Origin: Chara braunii
Lineage: Eukaryota > Streptophyta > Charophyceae > Charales > Characeae
Direction: 5' to 3'
Length of the DNA: 20,627 bases
NCBI GenBank assembly: GCA_003427395.1
Contig: BFEA01000257.1
Span: 1,529,015-1,549,641, forward strand
Position 1 is the first letter of the stretch; each line of letters begins with the position of its first letter. Shown here piece by piece: positions 7,186-15,399 of this stretch. The notes below the pieces were generated by a model. That model was not told the origin of the DNA. It did not search any database and was given only the letters and a program-made list of their open reading frames with translations. Made by a program: the position numbers and the translations under genes.

Positions 7186-10050
7186 CTGGGTTCTGTTCGT
7201 TATCCCTTTTCTTCCTTGTCTCATGCATTGACACGGCATGGAGATGTGTCCGCATGTGTGAACCCATTCATACACATTCATGTGGTCCTTTTCCTTGTTT
7301 TTGATGTTCTTCTTGTTCCACAGCTTGTTTTCCCCGTTCCTCCGGAACTGTTAGGTAGTTTATTTTCCTCAGTCTAACTGGCTTAATTTTCCGAATTTCT
7401 TCCATTGGGATCTTGAACGTCTTCCCTGTCTTTTATTTCCTGTTTATAGCTTGATCGTTTTAGGGAGTCAATTTGGCTATGATTTCATTAATTTCTGTGC
7501 TGCTGTTTTCACAACCAACATTGGATGTATGATGTGTCGAAATCTTTCTGAAGATCCCATCCAGCAGCTGATGCTAGCTACACCTTGCGTTCCTTTTTCA
7601 TGTGTGATTACTGAAGTGTTATTGTTGAAGACATGATTCGTCCATAGGCTTCTATGAGGTCTTGTCTGAAGAATGCGATGCTCTGTATGGTGCTGTCTAG
7701 TTTGGCTGATTCACTTAGTGCATGCCCGGACTGCATTACCAGGTGTCAAAATGGTTTTGTGTCAGGCGTTTGGAAGCTAGCTCTTGGTTTCTGAATACAT
7801 GCATCTGTGCCAATACCCTCCTCCGTGCAGGCAAGGATTCGAACCGACGACCTCGGCCTCAAGAGCCAAGTCTCTTATAACCACTACAGGCAGGACGCGG
7901 TGTTCAAAAGTGGAACCATGACGGTTGTGATTTCCACCCCACCCTTTGCAAGGCTGTCGCGTCCAACTCGATGCACCCCACTCAACACCCGCAGACACGG
8001 CAATTCTCGCACACTTCACTCCAATCAGTACACACCATCCACCAGTACTTAGCCCGCTCACTTCTCCAGGCTCTTTGAGCTGCACGGCAGTTCGCGGGAG
8101 CCTGGCCCTGCAAGGACTCTTTCAAGATTGCTCCTATGGTATGGCCGAATCTATCAGAGAAAGATGCTTGCTAGCGATGTACATGATGTACGCGGTAATT
8201 TTGATGCCAAGCTGTCATTTGACCTTATTTGTGAGCGACCACATCAACAGCAACCTTGCAGGGTAGCAATGGAAATATAGAATTGCAGCTATGTAAACTC
8301 TTGCTCGTCTTTTGCAGCGCATGACAGCGTGTGCCTGTGCTGGGCCCAAACCATGAAGGTCCGTTTTTTTTCGCATGCGAGCTGAAGTCCCATAAGTCCC
8401 ATACATGGGTCTAGCACCTGTCCAGGGACATTGTAGCCCGGTGTGCGGTTCTCGTCTTTTGGAAGAAAATGAATTGATTTATGTTGCCTCCAATATTTGC
8501 TAAATTGGCACAGATTTTCTTGATGGTTAAGTAGATTAAACAAGCCTTTCCATTTCTGCTTGATTAGTTCAGGACACAATCATGCTCGCTACAAAACCTT
8601 TTGTGAAGTTTTTCCAGTTCCCTTGTTGTGTTGTTGTTCATTTTTCTGTGTTTCCACTTTTGTGTACGTGATTGGCTTTCCGCTGTACTGCAGCACCCCT
8701 GACTTTTGAAATGATTGCTCACTGTCTGTCGATTCCTTTTGCCTGCGATCCTGTGTCGACACCGGTTCTCATCTTTTGGAAGAAAATGAAGTGATTTATG
8801 TTGCCTCCAATTTTTGCTAAATTGGCACACGTTTTCTTGCTGGTTAAGTATAGTAAACAAGCCTTTCCATTTCTGCTTGATTAGTTCAGGACACAATCAT
8901 GCTCGCTCCAAAACCTTTCGTGAAGTTTTTCCAGTCCCCTTGTTTGTGTTGTTGTTCATTTTTCTGTGTTTCAACTTTTGTGTATGTGATTGGCTTTCCG
9001 CTGTACTGCAGCACCCCTGACTTTTGAAATGATTGCTCACTGTCTGTCGATGCCTCTTGCCTGCGATCCTGCGTCGACACTGGAAATATTTCCAGGTGGG
9101 TTTTCAGTCCGCGCTCACAACCTAACCGTTTCCCTCCACTTTCCCGTGCCCTATATGAGATGTTGGCCCGGTCTCTTTGCTGGTCAAGAAAGGGGGGACA
9201 ACTCGAGACTGTTGTTCGATGGGACAGGATTTGAAACTCCTTGCCCAGGAATTAAAAATCTGGGTGTAATCCCAAAATGGATAAGGAGCCAGATTCCAGA
9301 ACCATAAGGTTGTGTTTTTTTTTTAACTATGGGCGTAACATGTACATGTGCCTGAATGTTTGAGGTGAAGAAAGGATTCTTGAGAGACCTCTATTTATGT
9401 GAAAACAGTCTTTCGGCCTCCTTCTGTAGCCCTGGTAGCCCTTTGGGTGAAATTTGAAAGCCACCTAGGCCCCTGGTTCTTCTCACAGGATCAATGCTGG
9501 TCCTCCCATTGCTGCCGCTGGGAAGTGTGGGCACCAGTGTGGGGCCAATGCTGGTCCTCCCATTGCCTTCAGACGATAGTGCTCCCTGTATTCCACTCCA
9601 AAATGTGGTGCAAAGTGGTGACATGAGCTTGTGCGTTTCTGGCTGGTTATTCGAGGTCGCTCAAAGTGTGCTGTACTTTCACATGAATGTGGTTGTCTGC
9701 TGCTCTTCTACCATTGGCTGCCAAATCGCATCTAATACTGCTGTCTCCATTGTTCTCTTTTTTCCTCTTTTTCTCCCTCTTGTTCTCCCTCTTTTCCTCC
9801 CCCGACCGTCACTCTCACTCCTCTATTTCATGGATATGTCGCACACAGGTTGGTGCGAGTAAAGGCAACCACCTTTGTGAGGGGTATCGCTAACCCTGGG
9901 CGACGTGAGGAGATTATCCATCCGTCAAATGCATCCTGGGGAGACTGTCGGGGTTCAACCTCCTGATTAGTCGGTGAAAGTCCGAGGAAACAGACTGGCA
10001 AAGTCGTACCTTTTGTGGAATTGTGTATAGCGATCAGGACAACACACGCA

Positions 10051-10092
<42 letters not shown>

Positions 10093-13000
10093 GACACGCA
10101 TACATTTATGTCCTTTGCTTGCATGTTGCACTGTCGACGGATGGCAAGCTGTGACTATGCTTCTGTGTGTGTCTGGTGTGCGCTCATTCCCAGATGCACC
10201 TTAGCTTACTATATACTGAGGGGAACCGCCCTGTGCTGAGGATTGGCCATGCAGCCCGCATTGTGAAGTACTCTGCTGGTTGGCTACATGGGTGTTGATG
10301 AAGGTTATCATGTTATGTACTCAGACAAACGTAAAACAATCTGGCTTGCTTGAGAACTGTTGGCTGTGGGTGGCGGTACTTTGTCCTTCGTTCAAGTTCG
10401 GTATGTACTTAGACAAACGTAAAACAATCAGGCAACGTTAATAAACCAACAAAGTTCGTTGTGTATATCATTGCCCGCTGTTCAAGTGAGCTGGGATGAA
10501 AGTGAAGCTCCGTGAGGGACATTTCACCCCAAGCCAGCATGGAAGACATTGGAAGTTCAGTCATGACCCAGTTGGAAGTTCACTCATGACCCGGTGTACC
10601 CATACTCCACTCAACCCAAGTGCACGAGGGGTACCTCACGGCACCGACCGGACCTCAATCAATCACTGCAAGGGCGTTCTTCATGGATGATTCATCGGAA
10701 GGAAGGCTTTTGACCTGAGCACGGTTGCAGCATGTGTGTCATTTTCTCCAAGTCATCTGCCATTCCCTGTTAGAAGTAAATTGTGCATTTGACTCGTGGT
10801 TTTGTTTGCAGGTGTATCGGCAAGCTCATCCTGATGTGGTTGTGTTGGATCCTCCTGAAGCTATACAGCAGCTGCACAACCGCCAGTCCATGCTTCATAA
10901 CGTAGCAGAGCTCGAACTTCTAAACTGTGGAGGTAGAAATAACTCACCCAGCCATTCCCCTAACTTCGTCCTCCTTTCCCGAACTTCCTCCCTCTTGCTT
11001 TTTCAGGACCGTAGGGTCCAGGCATGTCAGCCATCCAGCTGTTGTTTTTTCGTTCTGTGCCCTGCTTAAGTATGCTATCACTGCTGCAGCCTGGAAAGCA
11101 GCATGACGATGGCGGGTTATTTGGTGACTGGACTCCATGGTACCGTGGTGATGGTCGTGGGTTGCTGAAGTGTCGGCATATTTTGAATAATCAACGTGCC
11201 AGGCTCAGTTGGTACACCCGTGAACTGTTCAAATTCAGATCCAAGTTTGAATCCAGATGCACAATAAAGAAACATAAAAAGGAAGAATTGAAGGGAGGAA
11301 GGGGATAATTGTAATTTCGAAATTTCACCCCTGTTTCAATGAGCCGTGACAGTCTCACGATGCTCGGATTGCAACTGGGACAATGAAAGTATTAGAGCCC
11401 GCTCAAGCATCTTCCTCCTCCAATGTGTGAATTTTGTGCTCATCGCGCATGGGTGTCTAGCATCTCGTGAAGTCCATCATCATTCTCTTTCCCTGCAACG
11501 TGCATGTTAAATCATTTGCTTTTTTTTTTTTTTTTTTTTCCTGGTATTTATTCTTTTTGTTTTTCAAAGATAGCCCTGTCTTTTCTAGGGGGCACCAGTC
11601 CGGTTGTTTTTCACCGACAAGCATGGAACAAAGTTCAAAGGGGGAATTAAGGGACAGTTCGGCCTCCGGCCCCTGCAGCTCATCAACGGCAAAAACTCTC
11701 CGACACCCCAGGCTTTTCTCTTTACCAACAACATGCATCTGAGGCATGTTGTATGTGTGTCGAACATATTGTATCATCGAGCTGCCTGTCGCATTCTCTA
11801 TGCGCATCAAGCATGATAAACCGCCAGTTCACGGGAAGCAGAGTACTGTTCTTACCGGTTTGCGCCGTAAGAGCATTTTGGTTTGGGCCTGGGCCGGTAG
11901 CAAAAGCAGCCGCCCTCTTTTAAAACATAATGGCGCAGTTGCACTGTTGCAGGCTCGTGAGCCTTGGATGGTAGCTTCGTCAACTTAGACTGGCGTGAAG
12001 TGGTGTTTCGAAAGCAAATTCTACAGCTCCACTTCTCCTTCCTTTAATGTGGACCATGAGGCTGTAATGCAGTTTGCTTCTCTGCAATGCCATGTTTCTT
12101 TTTGTTCCTCTTCTTTATCACATGCTGCTGCAGACTCTGACCTTCTGGTTTTCATACGAGCGAAGGTACTTGACCATGCCCATAAACTCTTGGACCATAT
12201 AGTGAGAACCTGGTTTAATGTCTAAACCATCCTGGCATGATCCTGCTGCATGTGCATGTTGGTGGTGTTTATTGAAGTTCACTCAGTGAAGTGCATGCTG
12301 CCGTGCTGACATTGACAAGGTCATCCTTTTCCTTTCGAGTAGATGCATAGCTGGAGGTACATGGGTAGTGTATAGACGCATAACCGAATTTGCTGGCCTG
12401 ACAACGGACGAGGTCATCCTTGTCTCTGTTAAAATTTGCTTTGTCTGTTTTTGAGTTCTCGGTCTTCTTTTGTCTACAATACCATATCGACTCTGCTTAT
12501 CAAACATTAGATGTACCAACATAGTTTTGATTGACGATTTCGACATAACATTGGTGATTTTGATGAATGTTAAAGAGGGTACAACTCGTTACATTTGTAT
12601 TTAGAATGCTGAATGCCGTGAATTCCCAATATACATGGCGATTTGGCAGGGAAGGGTGATGCTGTCTTAAACCACCAGTACACCCGGGCCTGGCGGCCTT
12701 CCACTGCACACCAAACTTTGTCCATCCGTCAGCAGCCGGTGCTGCCAGCCATTGCGGTCCTGTATCCCCAGCCTCCACAAGGTGATGAAAAACTTCTCCA
12801 CAAGGCTGTTTAAACAAGGCATAACATTCGTCGTTTTTTTTTTGATGCATTCTTATGGAAGGTTTAACTCTTCACAGAGTGTTTATACACTGCGGAATGC
12901 GATGAATCTCTAATGCACCTGGCGATTTGGCAGGGAAGGTGGGGATTCCACGACAGCTTGTGGTGACTGGTGATCCTCGGTCAATCCCAGAGGCGGTGGC

Positions 13001-15040
13001 CAGAGCTGGTCTGAAGCTACCATTAGGTGAGGTTATCAGTTCTTTATTCAATGTACCATTGCATGTAAGCATTGACTGTGTAAGGAATGGTCGCGAAGGC
13101 ATAGTGCCTATCAGTAATGACCGCAAAGGGAATGAACCTTCCCTCAATATTGATCCCTGAAGAAAAGGAAATGCAATCGGTTTGGATGTGTACTGAATGG
13201 GAATGAAGTTTAATGAACCTTCCACCGCTCTCCGTCTTTGAAGAAGTTCGTGTCGAAAAGCAATCCTGTGGACCTGATAGCATGCATTTAGGGTTTGTTC
13301 CGGGGTCTTAGGGGTGTCAGGTCAGTGGTAGGTCCGGTTGCGCTGTAGACCAGGTGAAATTTCCACCCCATTGCAGGTGCAATCTCTGAGTGCAACCTGG
13401 TGGTTGCGAGTGACCAATCTTCTTACTGTTGAGCATTTGGCTGCGAACCCGGTTGCAAGTGACCAATCTTCTTACTGTTGAGCATTTGGCTGCGAACCCT
13501 TTTCCACCCCATTCCAGGTGTTGAGTGCAACCTGGCGGTTGCAAGGCAACCGGTCGGTCTTCTTACCGCTGAGCATTTGACTGTGAACCCTTATCAGCCG
13601 GTACGTTGATCAAGTTGTCAGAATGCTTCTCTAGCATCATAGGAATAGGAACAACAACAACAAAAAAAGACACAAAAAAAGAAGTGTCAGGGAGTCATCA
13701 CTCTAGGACCTATTTGAATGATCTCTGGGCTTCTCTGGTTGGATATATCCAGGACACACTGTAATTCCAGTCAGGCATAGTGGCTAGACACGCACAGTAA
13801 AGGCCTATTGTGAGTTAGAGGATAGTAGGATACTACCCTTGGCCTGCCATCACATTGAATCAAATGTGTCTTTCTTTCAGTGTTTGTCACGGTTAGGTGT
13901 ACTGTCGTGTCCCTGACTGTGCTGCATCGCGGATAGATTCCTGTGACAAGGTATTCCGCCTTTGATTGATGGCTCAGAGAATGGTACTGGGATCTCGAGT
14001 CAATAAGTGGGGCCCATTGGGCCTTGCCATTGGATTGGCTTAGCGGGTGAAGGAGTAGGTCAAACATTTAGAAAAAAGCAATGCAATTTCCTCGCACATG
14101 TTGTGCTCCTTTTTTTTTTTTTTTTGAATATCCACGTCCTTCTTTGGTATCTTCCTCTTCCTTTTTTTATCGCATCCTGCTGCTGCTCCTGTTGCGATCC
14201 TCCTCTGCCTTCATGTTCAGATCGCATCCTCCCAGCCCCAATATTTCCTTACCACATGGCCCCTCTCCAGCTTCCATCTCCAGACATTCTCTCCCGATGT
14301 TCCCTCCATCTGCTTTCTCATCCCTTTCCCCCCAACATGACCTCACACCGCCCTTCCCATCCTCAGGCCCATTCTTAGATTGTGAGGACTGCCTTCTTAA
14401 TGTCCCTGCTCTCGAACTATTCTTTTGGATCTCATTCAGAACTATCATGGGCTGATGCCCCAGGACCTGCTTATGCCTAGTTTTGTGCGTGTGTGCAGGG
14501 GGGTGGTGGAGAGGGAGAGAGAGAGAGAGAGAGAGATTATATTTACACCCCTGATATCACCCTGGGCATTGTTTGTGATAACTGGTAATGCTTTCCTTTC
14601 TTCTTTTTTTTTTAACAGTATGTCCTTTATCTGTTGGTGTGGGGATGCACCTGCTGGAAACGGGTCAAGCGTCCCGTAGAAAAATTTGACCACCATCGAA
14701 ACTGCAAGCAGCACTTTCTTTATGTCAGTTGTCTTGTTTCCTGTGGTGAAACCACTCGTAGCTGATCGCACAACGAAGTAAACATGCCCCAGCCCTTCTC
14801 TATGACGAGAGTGAAGTCATGGCCGCAGGATTGTAGGCTTGCTGCCAGAGCTTGTGGCACATTGTCTGAAAATGTTGTCTCTGTCCATTTCTTTCTCTAC
14901 TTGTCTTGACTTGTTTGCAGTGGCAAAACCACTAGTTGCGGATGGCACAGCCAAGTCACATGCGATGTCCCTGGCATACGATGAGATTTGCCTGTCAGAA
15001 CTGGATCCGCCACTGGTGCTTCAGGAATTTGTTAACCATG
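4391..15040 (+). CDS. ITPK: Inositol-tetrakisphosphate 1-kinase (ITPK), partial, five exons
   Basis: Spliced exons 4391-4472, 5589-5621, 10812-10932, 12934-13026 and 14921-15040 join in compatible phases with GT donors and AG acceptors throughout. The translation follows the plant ITPK family without gaps: [13 protein letters not shown], then the 11-residue [11 protein letters not shown], then [16 protein letters not shown], then [11 protein letters not shown], then [17 protein letters not shown] and [11 protein letters not shown]. ITPKs are soluble ATP-grasp kinases that phosphorylate inositol phosphates in phytate synthesis; some plant members also make pyrophosphates. The HNRQSM motif and the AKPLVADG strand and loop belong to the substrate- and ATP-binding regions. 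The N-terminal exon(s) and the C-terminal half from GVLFKVY onward are not in the window. Introns are 1.1, 5.2, 2.0 and 1.9 kb and rich in repeats. No frame lesion is seen in the five exons. Confidence 0.93.
4536..4596. repeat. Homopolymer block: 35 C followed by 26 A
   Basis: C35 (4536-4570) runs directly into A26 (4571-4596) at the left edge of the region holding repeat copy 2. Homopolymers this long are hard to sequence, so lengths are unreliable. The following CCTGTGCCA loosely resembles, in inverted form, the TGGCACAG-like end of the element on the other side, so it could be the left terminus. Confidence 0.85.
4763..4819 (+). ncRNA. Hammerhead ribozyme-like motif (type III layout)
   Basis: Elements in order: GACTGTC (helix III 5' strand plus cleavage-site C at 4769), a short helix I hairpin around AGGT-TCA-ACCT (4775-4785), core CTGATGA (4787-4793), helix II GTTGG / loop TGAAAGT / CTGTC (4794-4810), core GAAA (4811-4814), and ACAGTC (4814-4819), which pairs fully with GACTGT. 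Both invariant core strands are intact. Weak points are an apparent 5-nt expansion (CTGTCTGTCC) at the cleavage site, allowing an alternative register cleaving after 4773, and a U-U mismatch in helix II. Open helix III with loops on I and II is the layout of plant retrozyme ribozymes. Activity is uncertain. Confidence 0.6.
4833..4871. repeat. T20 followed by (GT)n microsatellite
   Basis: Internal to repeat copy 2. The same T-run and (GT)n order is seen in copy 1 on the opposite strand, so the microsatellite is a feature of the element rather than of the locus. Confidence 0.9.
5589..5621 (+). CDS. ITPK: ITPK microexon (33 nt)
   Basis: Eleven codons, [11 protein letters not shown], between TTTGTTAG and GTGAGC. 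The acceptor has a good pyrimidine-rich tract. The peptide fills exactly the gap between ...VILHK and VYRQAHPD in the ITPK fold, where plant homologues have a (T)GKEW...LE block. Both ends are phase 0, so skipping it would remove 11 residues without a frameshift. A long CT tract starts about ten bases after the donor. Confidence 0.85.
5629..5693. repeat. (CT)n followed by (CCCT)n tract
   Basis: A dinucleotide tract of about 45 bases followed by about four CCCT units, then a short CA-rich stretch. It begins immediately after the 5' splice site of the ITPK microexon, so on the transcript it is a long pyrimidine tract next to the donor. Confidence 0.9.
5852..5866. repeat. Poly(C) run, 15 bases
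   Basis: Homopolymer within the 5.2-kb ITPK intron. To its right, GCATTGTGAAGGGGGTAA occurs twice (near 5898 and 5951), a short local duplication. Confidence 0.8.
6045..6153. mobile_element. 105-bp MITE with 34-bp inverted ends and TA target duplication
   Basis: Inverted ends at 6047-6080 and 6118-6151 match with three mismatches (CCGTCTTCACC.. and GAATAGAACGCCCGGT shared). They enclose a 37-bp spacer with no coding capacity. TA flanks both sides (6045-6046 and 6152-6153). A related sequence without the element, GATTAGTCAGTGACTAGG, lies at about 6240-6257 with a single TA, so both filled and empty versions of the site are visible. TA duplication and simple inverted ends fit a non-autonomous Tc1/mariner-type element. 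Confidence 0.88.
6160..6236. repeat. GA-rich simple sequence (GAAGAAAA units)
   Basis: Purine-rich low-complexity DNA dominated by GAAGAAAA-like units. A similar stretch lies left of the MITE (about 5977-6030), consistent with local duplication of the whole segment, one copy of which received the MITE. Confidence 0.75.
6267..7040. other. ITPK intron sequence, nothing recognised
   Basis: Mixed-composition intronic DNA. Short frames exist on both strands but none shows a domain or splice-bounded homology. Confidence 0.4.
7042..7182. repeat. Large compound (GT)n/(GA)n microsatellite
   Basis: About 125 bases of GT repeat with sparse interruptions, followed by (GA)7. Long frames of alternating Cys-Val or His-Thr arise here on opposite strands purely from the repeat. 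Confidence 0.95.
7183..7815. other. ITPK intron sequence, nothing recognised
   Basis: T-rich intronic DNA without a supported gene or repeat copy. Confidence 0.4.
7820..7890 (-). mobile_element. tRNA-derived SINE head (minus strand)
   Basis: On the minus strand the perfect Pol III B box GGTTCGAATCC (7835-7845) follows an A box-like TGTAGTGGTTATAAGAGAC (about 7868-7886) at tRNA-like spacing. An anticodon-like CTCTTGAGG lies between them. No complete acceptor stem is seen, so this is a tRNA-derived SINE or tRNA pseudogene rather than a tRNA gene. The body and tail of a SINE would lie leftward and are not clearly bounded. Confidence 0.6.
8446..9082. repeat. 317-bp tandem duplication (two units)
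   Basis: Units 8446-8762 and 8763-9082 align along their length with scattered substitutions and a few single-base indels. Both begin CGGTTCTC.TCTTTTGGAAG and end near GTCGACAC. Divergence of a few percent shows real sequence rather than assembly doubling. The paired minus-strand frames beginning [12 protein letters not shown] are shadows of the duplication. No coding function supported. Confidence 0.9.
9492..9566. repeat. Short duplication at 54-bp spacing
   Basis: CAATGCTGGTCCTCCCATTG occurs at 9492 and again at 9546. Intronic, no other content seen between 9083 and 9846. Confidence 0.8.
9847..10045 (+). repeat. Dispersed repeat family HH, copy 3
   Basis: Aligns with copy 2 from AGGTTGGTGCGAGTAAAGG through CAAATGCATCCTGGG, the ribozyme-like core, and GGCAAAGTCGTAC. 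It then has TTTTGTGG in place of the long T/GT microsatellite, followed by TGTATAGCGA as in copy 1. Sense orientation in the 5.2-kb ITPK intron. The right end runs into a (CA)n tract. Confidence 0.8.
9943..9996 (+). ncRNA. Hammerhead ribozyme-like motif, mutated core
   Basis: Helix III 5' strand GACTGT and cleavage-site C (9943-9949) are followed by a clean helix I hairpin GGGGT-TCA-ACCTC (9950-9962), then CTGATTA (9963-9969), helix II TCGG-TGAAAGT-CCGA (9971-9985), GAAA (9987-9990) and CAGAC. Compared with copy 2, one helix II pair is C-G where copy 2 has U-G, which keeps the stem. The catalytic G8 position is T (CTGATTA rather than CTGATGA) and helix III has one mismatch, so this copy should be inactive. 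Confidence 0.55.
10051..10088. repeat. (CA)n microsatellite
   Basis: About 18 CA units following repeat copy 3. Confidence 0.95.
10310..10433. repeat. Short duplication at about 88-bp spacing
   Basis: AGACAAACGTAAAACAATC occurs near 10323 and again near 10411, with ATGTACT before both. The rest of 10090-10811 holds only intronic DNA, including a small duplication GTTGGAAGTTCA near 10560. Confidence 0.75.
10812..10932 (+). CDS. ITPK: ITPK exon with the HNRQSM motif
   Basis: Forty codons plus one base, from TTTGCAG| to GGAG|GTAGAA. It starts [13 protein letters not shown] and contains the family hallmark [16 protein letters not shown], then [11 protein letters not shown] with the last Gly split over the intron. 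The HNR motif contributes to inositol phosphate binding in ITPKs. The 5' boundary is fixed by the family alignment, since GTG follows the acceptor directly. Confidence 0.95.
10933..12604. other. ITPK intron sequence, nothing recognised
   Basis: Contains a T-run at about 11520-11539. Several overlapping short frames around 11470-11990 have fairly balanced composition, but I find no domain in them and they conflict with each other. Confidence 0.4.
12605..12813 (+). pseudogene. Decoy copy of the next ITPK exon's acceptor region
   Basis: TGGCGATTTGGCAGGGAAGG occurs here at 12636-12655 and again at the true exon at 12920-12939, embedded in a longer diverged match of about 90 bp. This copy keeps the AG (12648-12649). 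After it the sequence no longer resembles ITPK, but the frame set by the upstream exon stays open for 53 codons to a TAA at 12811-12813. It looks like the 5' edge of a duplicated exon that has decayed, or a potential cryptic splice site. Confidence 0.6.
12934..13026 (+). CDS. ITPK: ITPK exon (VGIPRQLVV)
   Basis: 93 nt from GGCAG| to TTAG|GTGAGG. Two bases complete a Gly codon, then [20 protein letters not shown] and [10 protein letters not shown] follow, and one base is left for the next Val codon. This is the start of the central ATP-grasp region; plant family members have the VPRQLV...LPL(V)AKP order. The pyrimidine tract before the acceptor is weak, and an almost identical acceptor lies 284 bp upstream. 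Confidence 0.94.
13402..13592. repeat. Three-copy tandem repeat, about 49-bp unit
   Basis: Units starting GGTTGC at 13402, 13451 and about 13537 share TCTTCTTAC.G.TGAGCATTTG and end in GAACCC; the third is diverged and spaced by an insertion. Intronic. Confidence 0.85.
13593..14743. other. ITPK intron sequence with simple repeats only
   Basis: Includes A-rich runs near 13660, a T-run near 14110-14125, a C/T-rich segment near 14140-14350 and (GA)n at about 14511-14536. No gene supported. Confidence 0.4.
14744..14840 (+). pseudogene. Decayed duplicate of the following ITPK exon
   Basis: Begins TG GTG AAA CCA and translates as [11 protein letters not shown] followed by a TAA at 14779-14781; after a frame change the next stretch reads ALLYDE. 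The true exon starting 177 bp downstream reads [14 protein letters not shown] and SLAYDE at the same places. The acceptor is lost: CTG replaces CAG at 14741-14743, while the upstream TTGTCTTG and TTGTTT context is shared with the true exon. This is a non-functional relic of tandem exon duplication. Confidence 0.85.
14921..15040 (+). CDS. ITPK: ITPK exon with the ATP-grasp AKPLVADG segment
   Basis: 120 nt from TTTGCAG| to CATG|GTAAGG. Two bases complete Val, then [20 protein letters not shown] and [19 protein letters not shown] follow, with one base of the next Gly codon. AKPLVADG is a core nucleotide-binding strand and loop of the ITPK ATP-grasp fold, and QEFVNHG precedes the substrate-facing GVLFKVY segment, which must lie in an exon right of the window. 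Confidence 0.96.
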
Positions 15041-15353
15041 GTAAGGCTTCTTGACTCGTGAGTTAATTTTGGTGTTTTGCTATCCAATTCGTTTTCAACT
15101 TTCAGTCTTCATGGCCTCTCTTTTTTCTTTTGTTGTTGTAAAAGGCGTCTTCTTCTCATGGGGGGAACCATCGGGGCACTCCTTAGACCCGGGGCGTTAC
15201 TAGTGAACATACCATCGGGGCAATCGTCAGGAAGTCGCTAGCAAGCTCTACTCTGTGCGGGGAGTAGTATCCAAGCTCCTACGGTAAGACTCTTATTCCT
15301 GCAAAGAGCAGCCAGATGGGGGCAAACCAACTATCTCAGCTGGTGAACACAAA
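15041..15353. other. Start of the downstream ITPK intron
   Basis: Begins with GTAAGG. It includes two ACCATCGGGGCA copies near 15168 and 15211, possibly repeat-derived. The next ITPK exon was looked for and not found between here and the window end. Confidence 0.4.
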
Positions 15354-15399
15354 GTGTGCTGCAGGGGGCCGTGGGGGGATCAAATTTTTTTCTTTTATA

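Noticed and set aside
6737-7281. Long frames of alternating Cys-Val or Thr-His across 7042-7182
   Set aside because: They are translations of the (GT)n/(GA)n microsatellite on both strands, with no protein features outside it.
8289-8896. Two related minus-strand frames beginning [12 protein letters not shown]
   Set aside because: They exist only because the 317-bp unit is duplicated; composition is not protein-like and no homology is recognised.
11467-11988. Overlapping plus-strand frames in an ITPK intron
   Set aside because: Phe-run from poly(T), mutually exclusive frames and no family match; not supported as exons.
13402-13592. CRISPR-like array
   Set aside because: Only three diverged units with no unique spacers of constant length, in an intron of a eukaryotic gene.
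14007-14455. Pro/Ser-rich plus-strand frames of about 123 codons
   Set aside because: They arise from a C/T-rich stretch in two frames at once, typical of low-complexity DNA.
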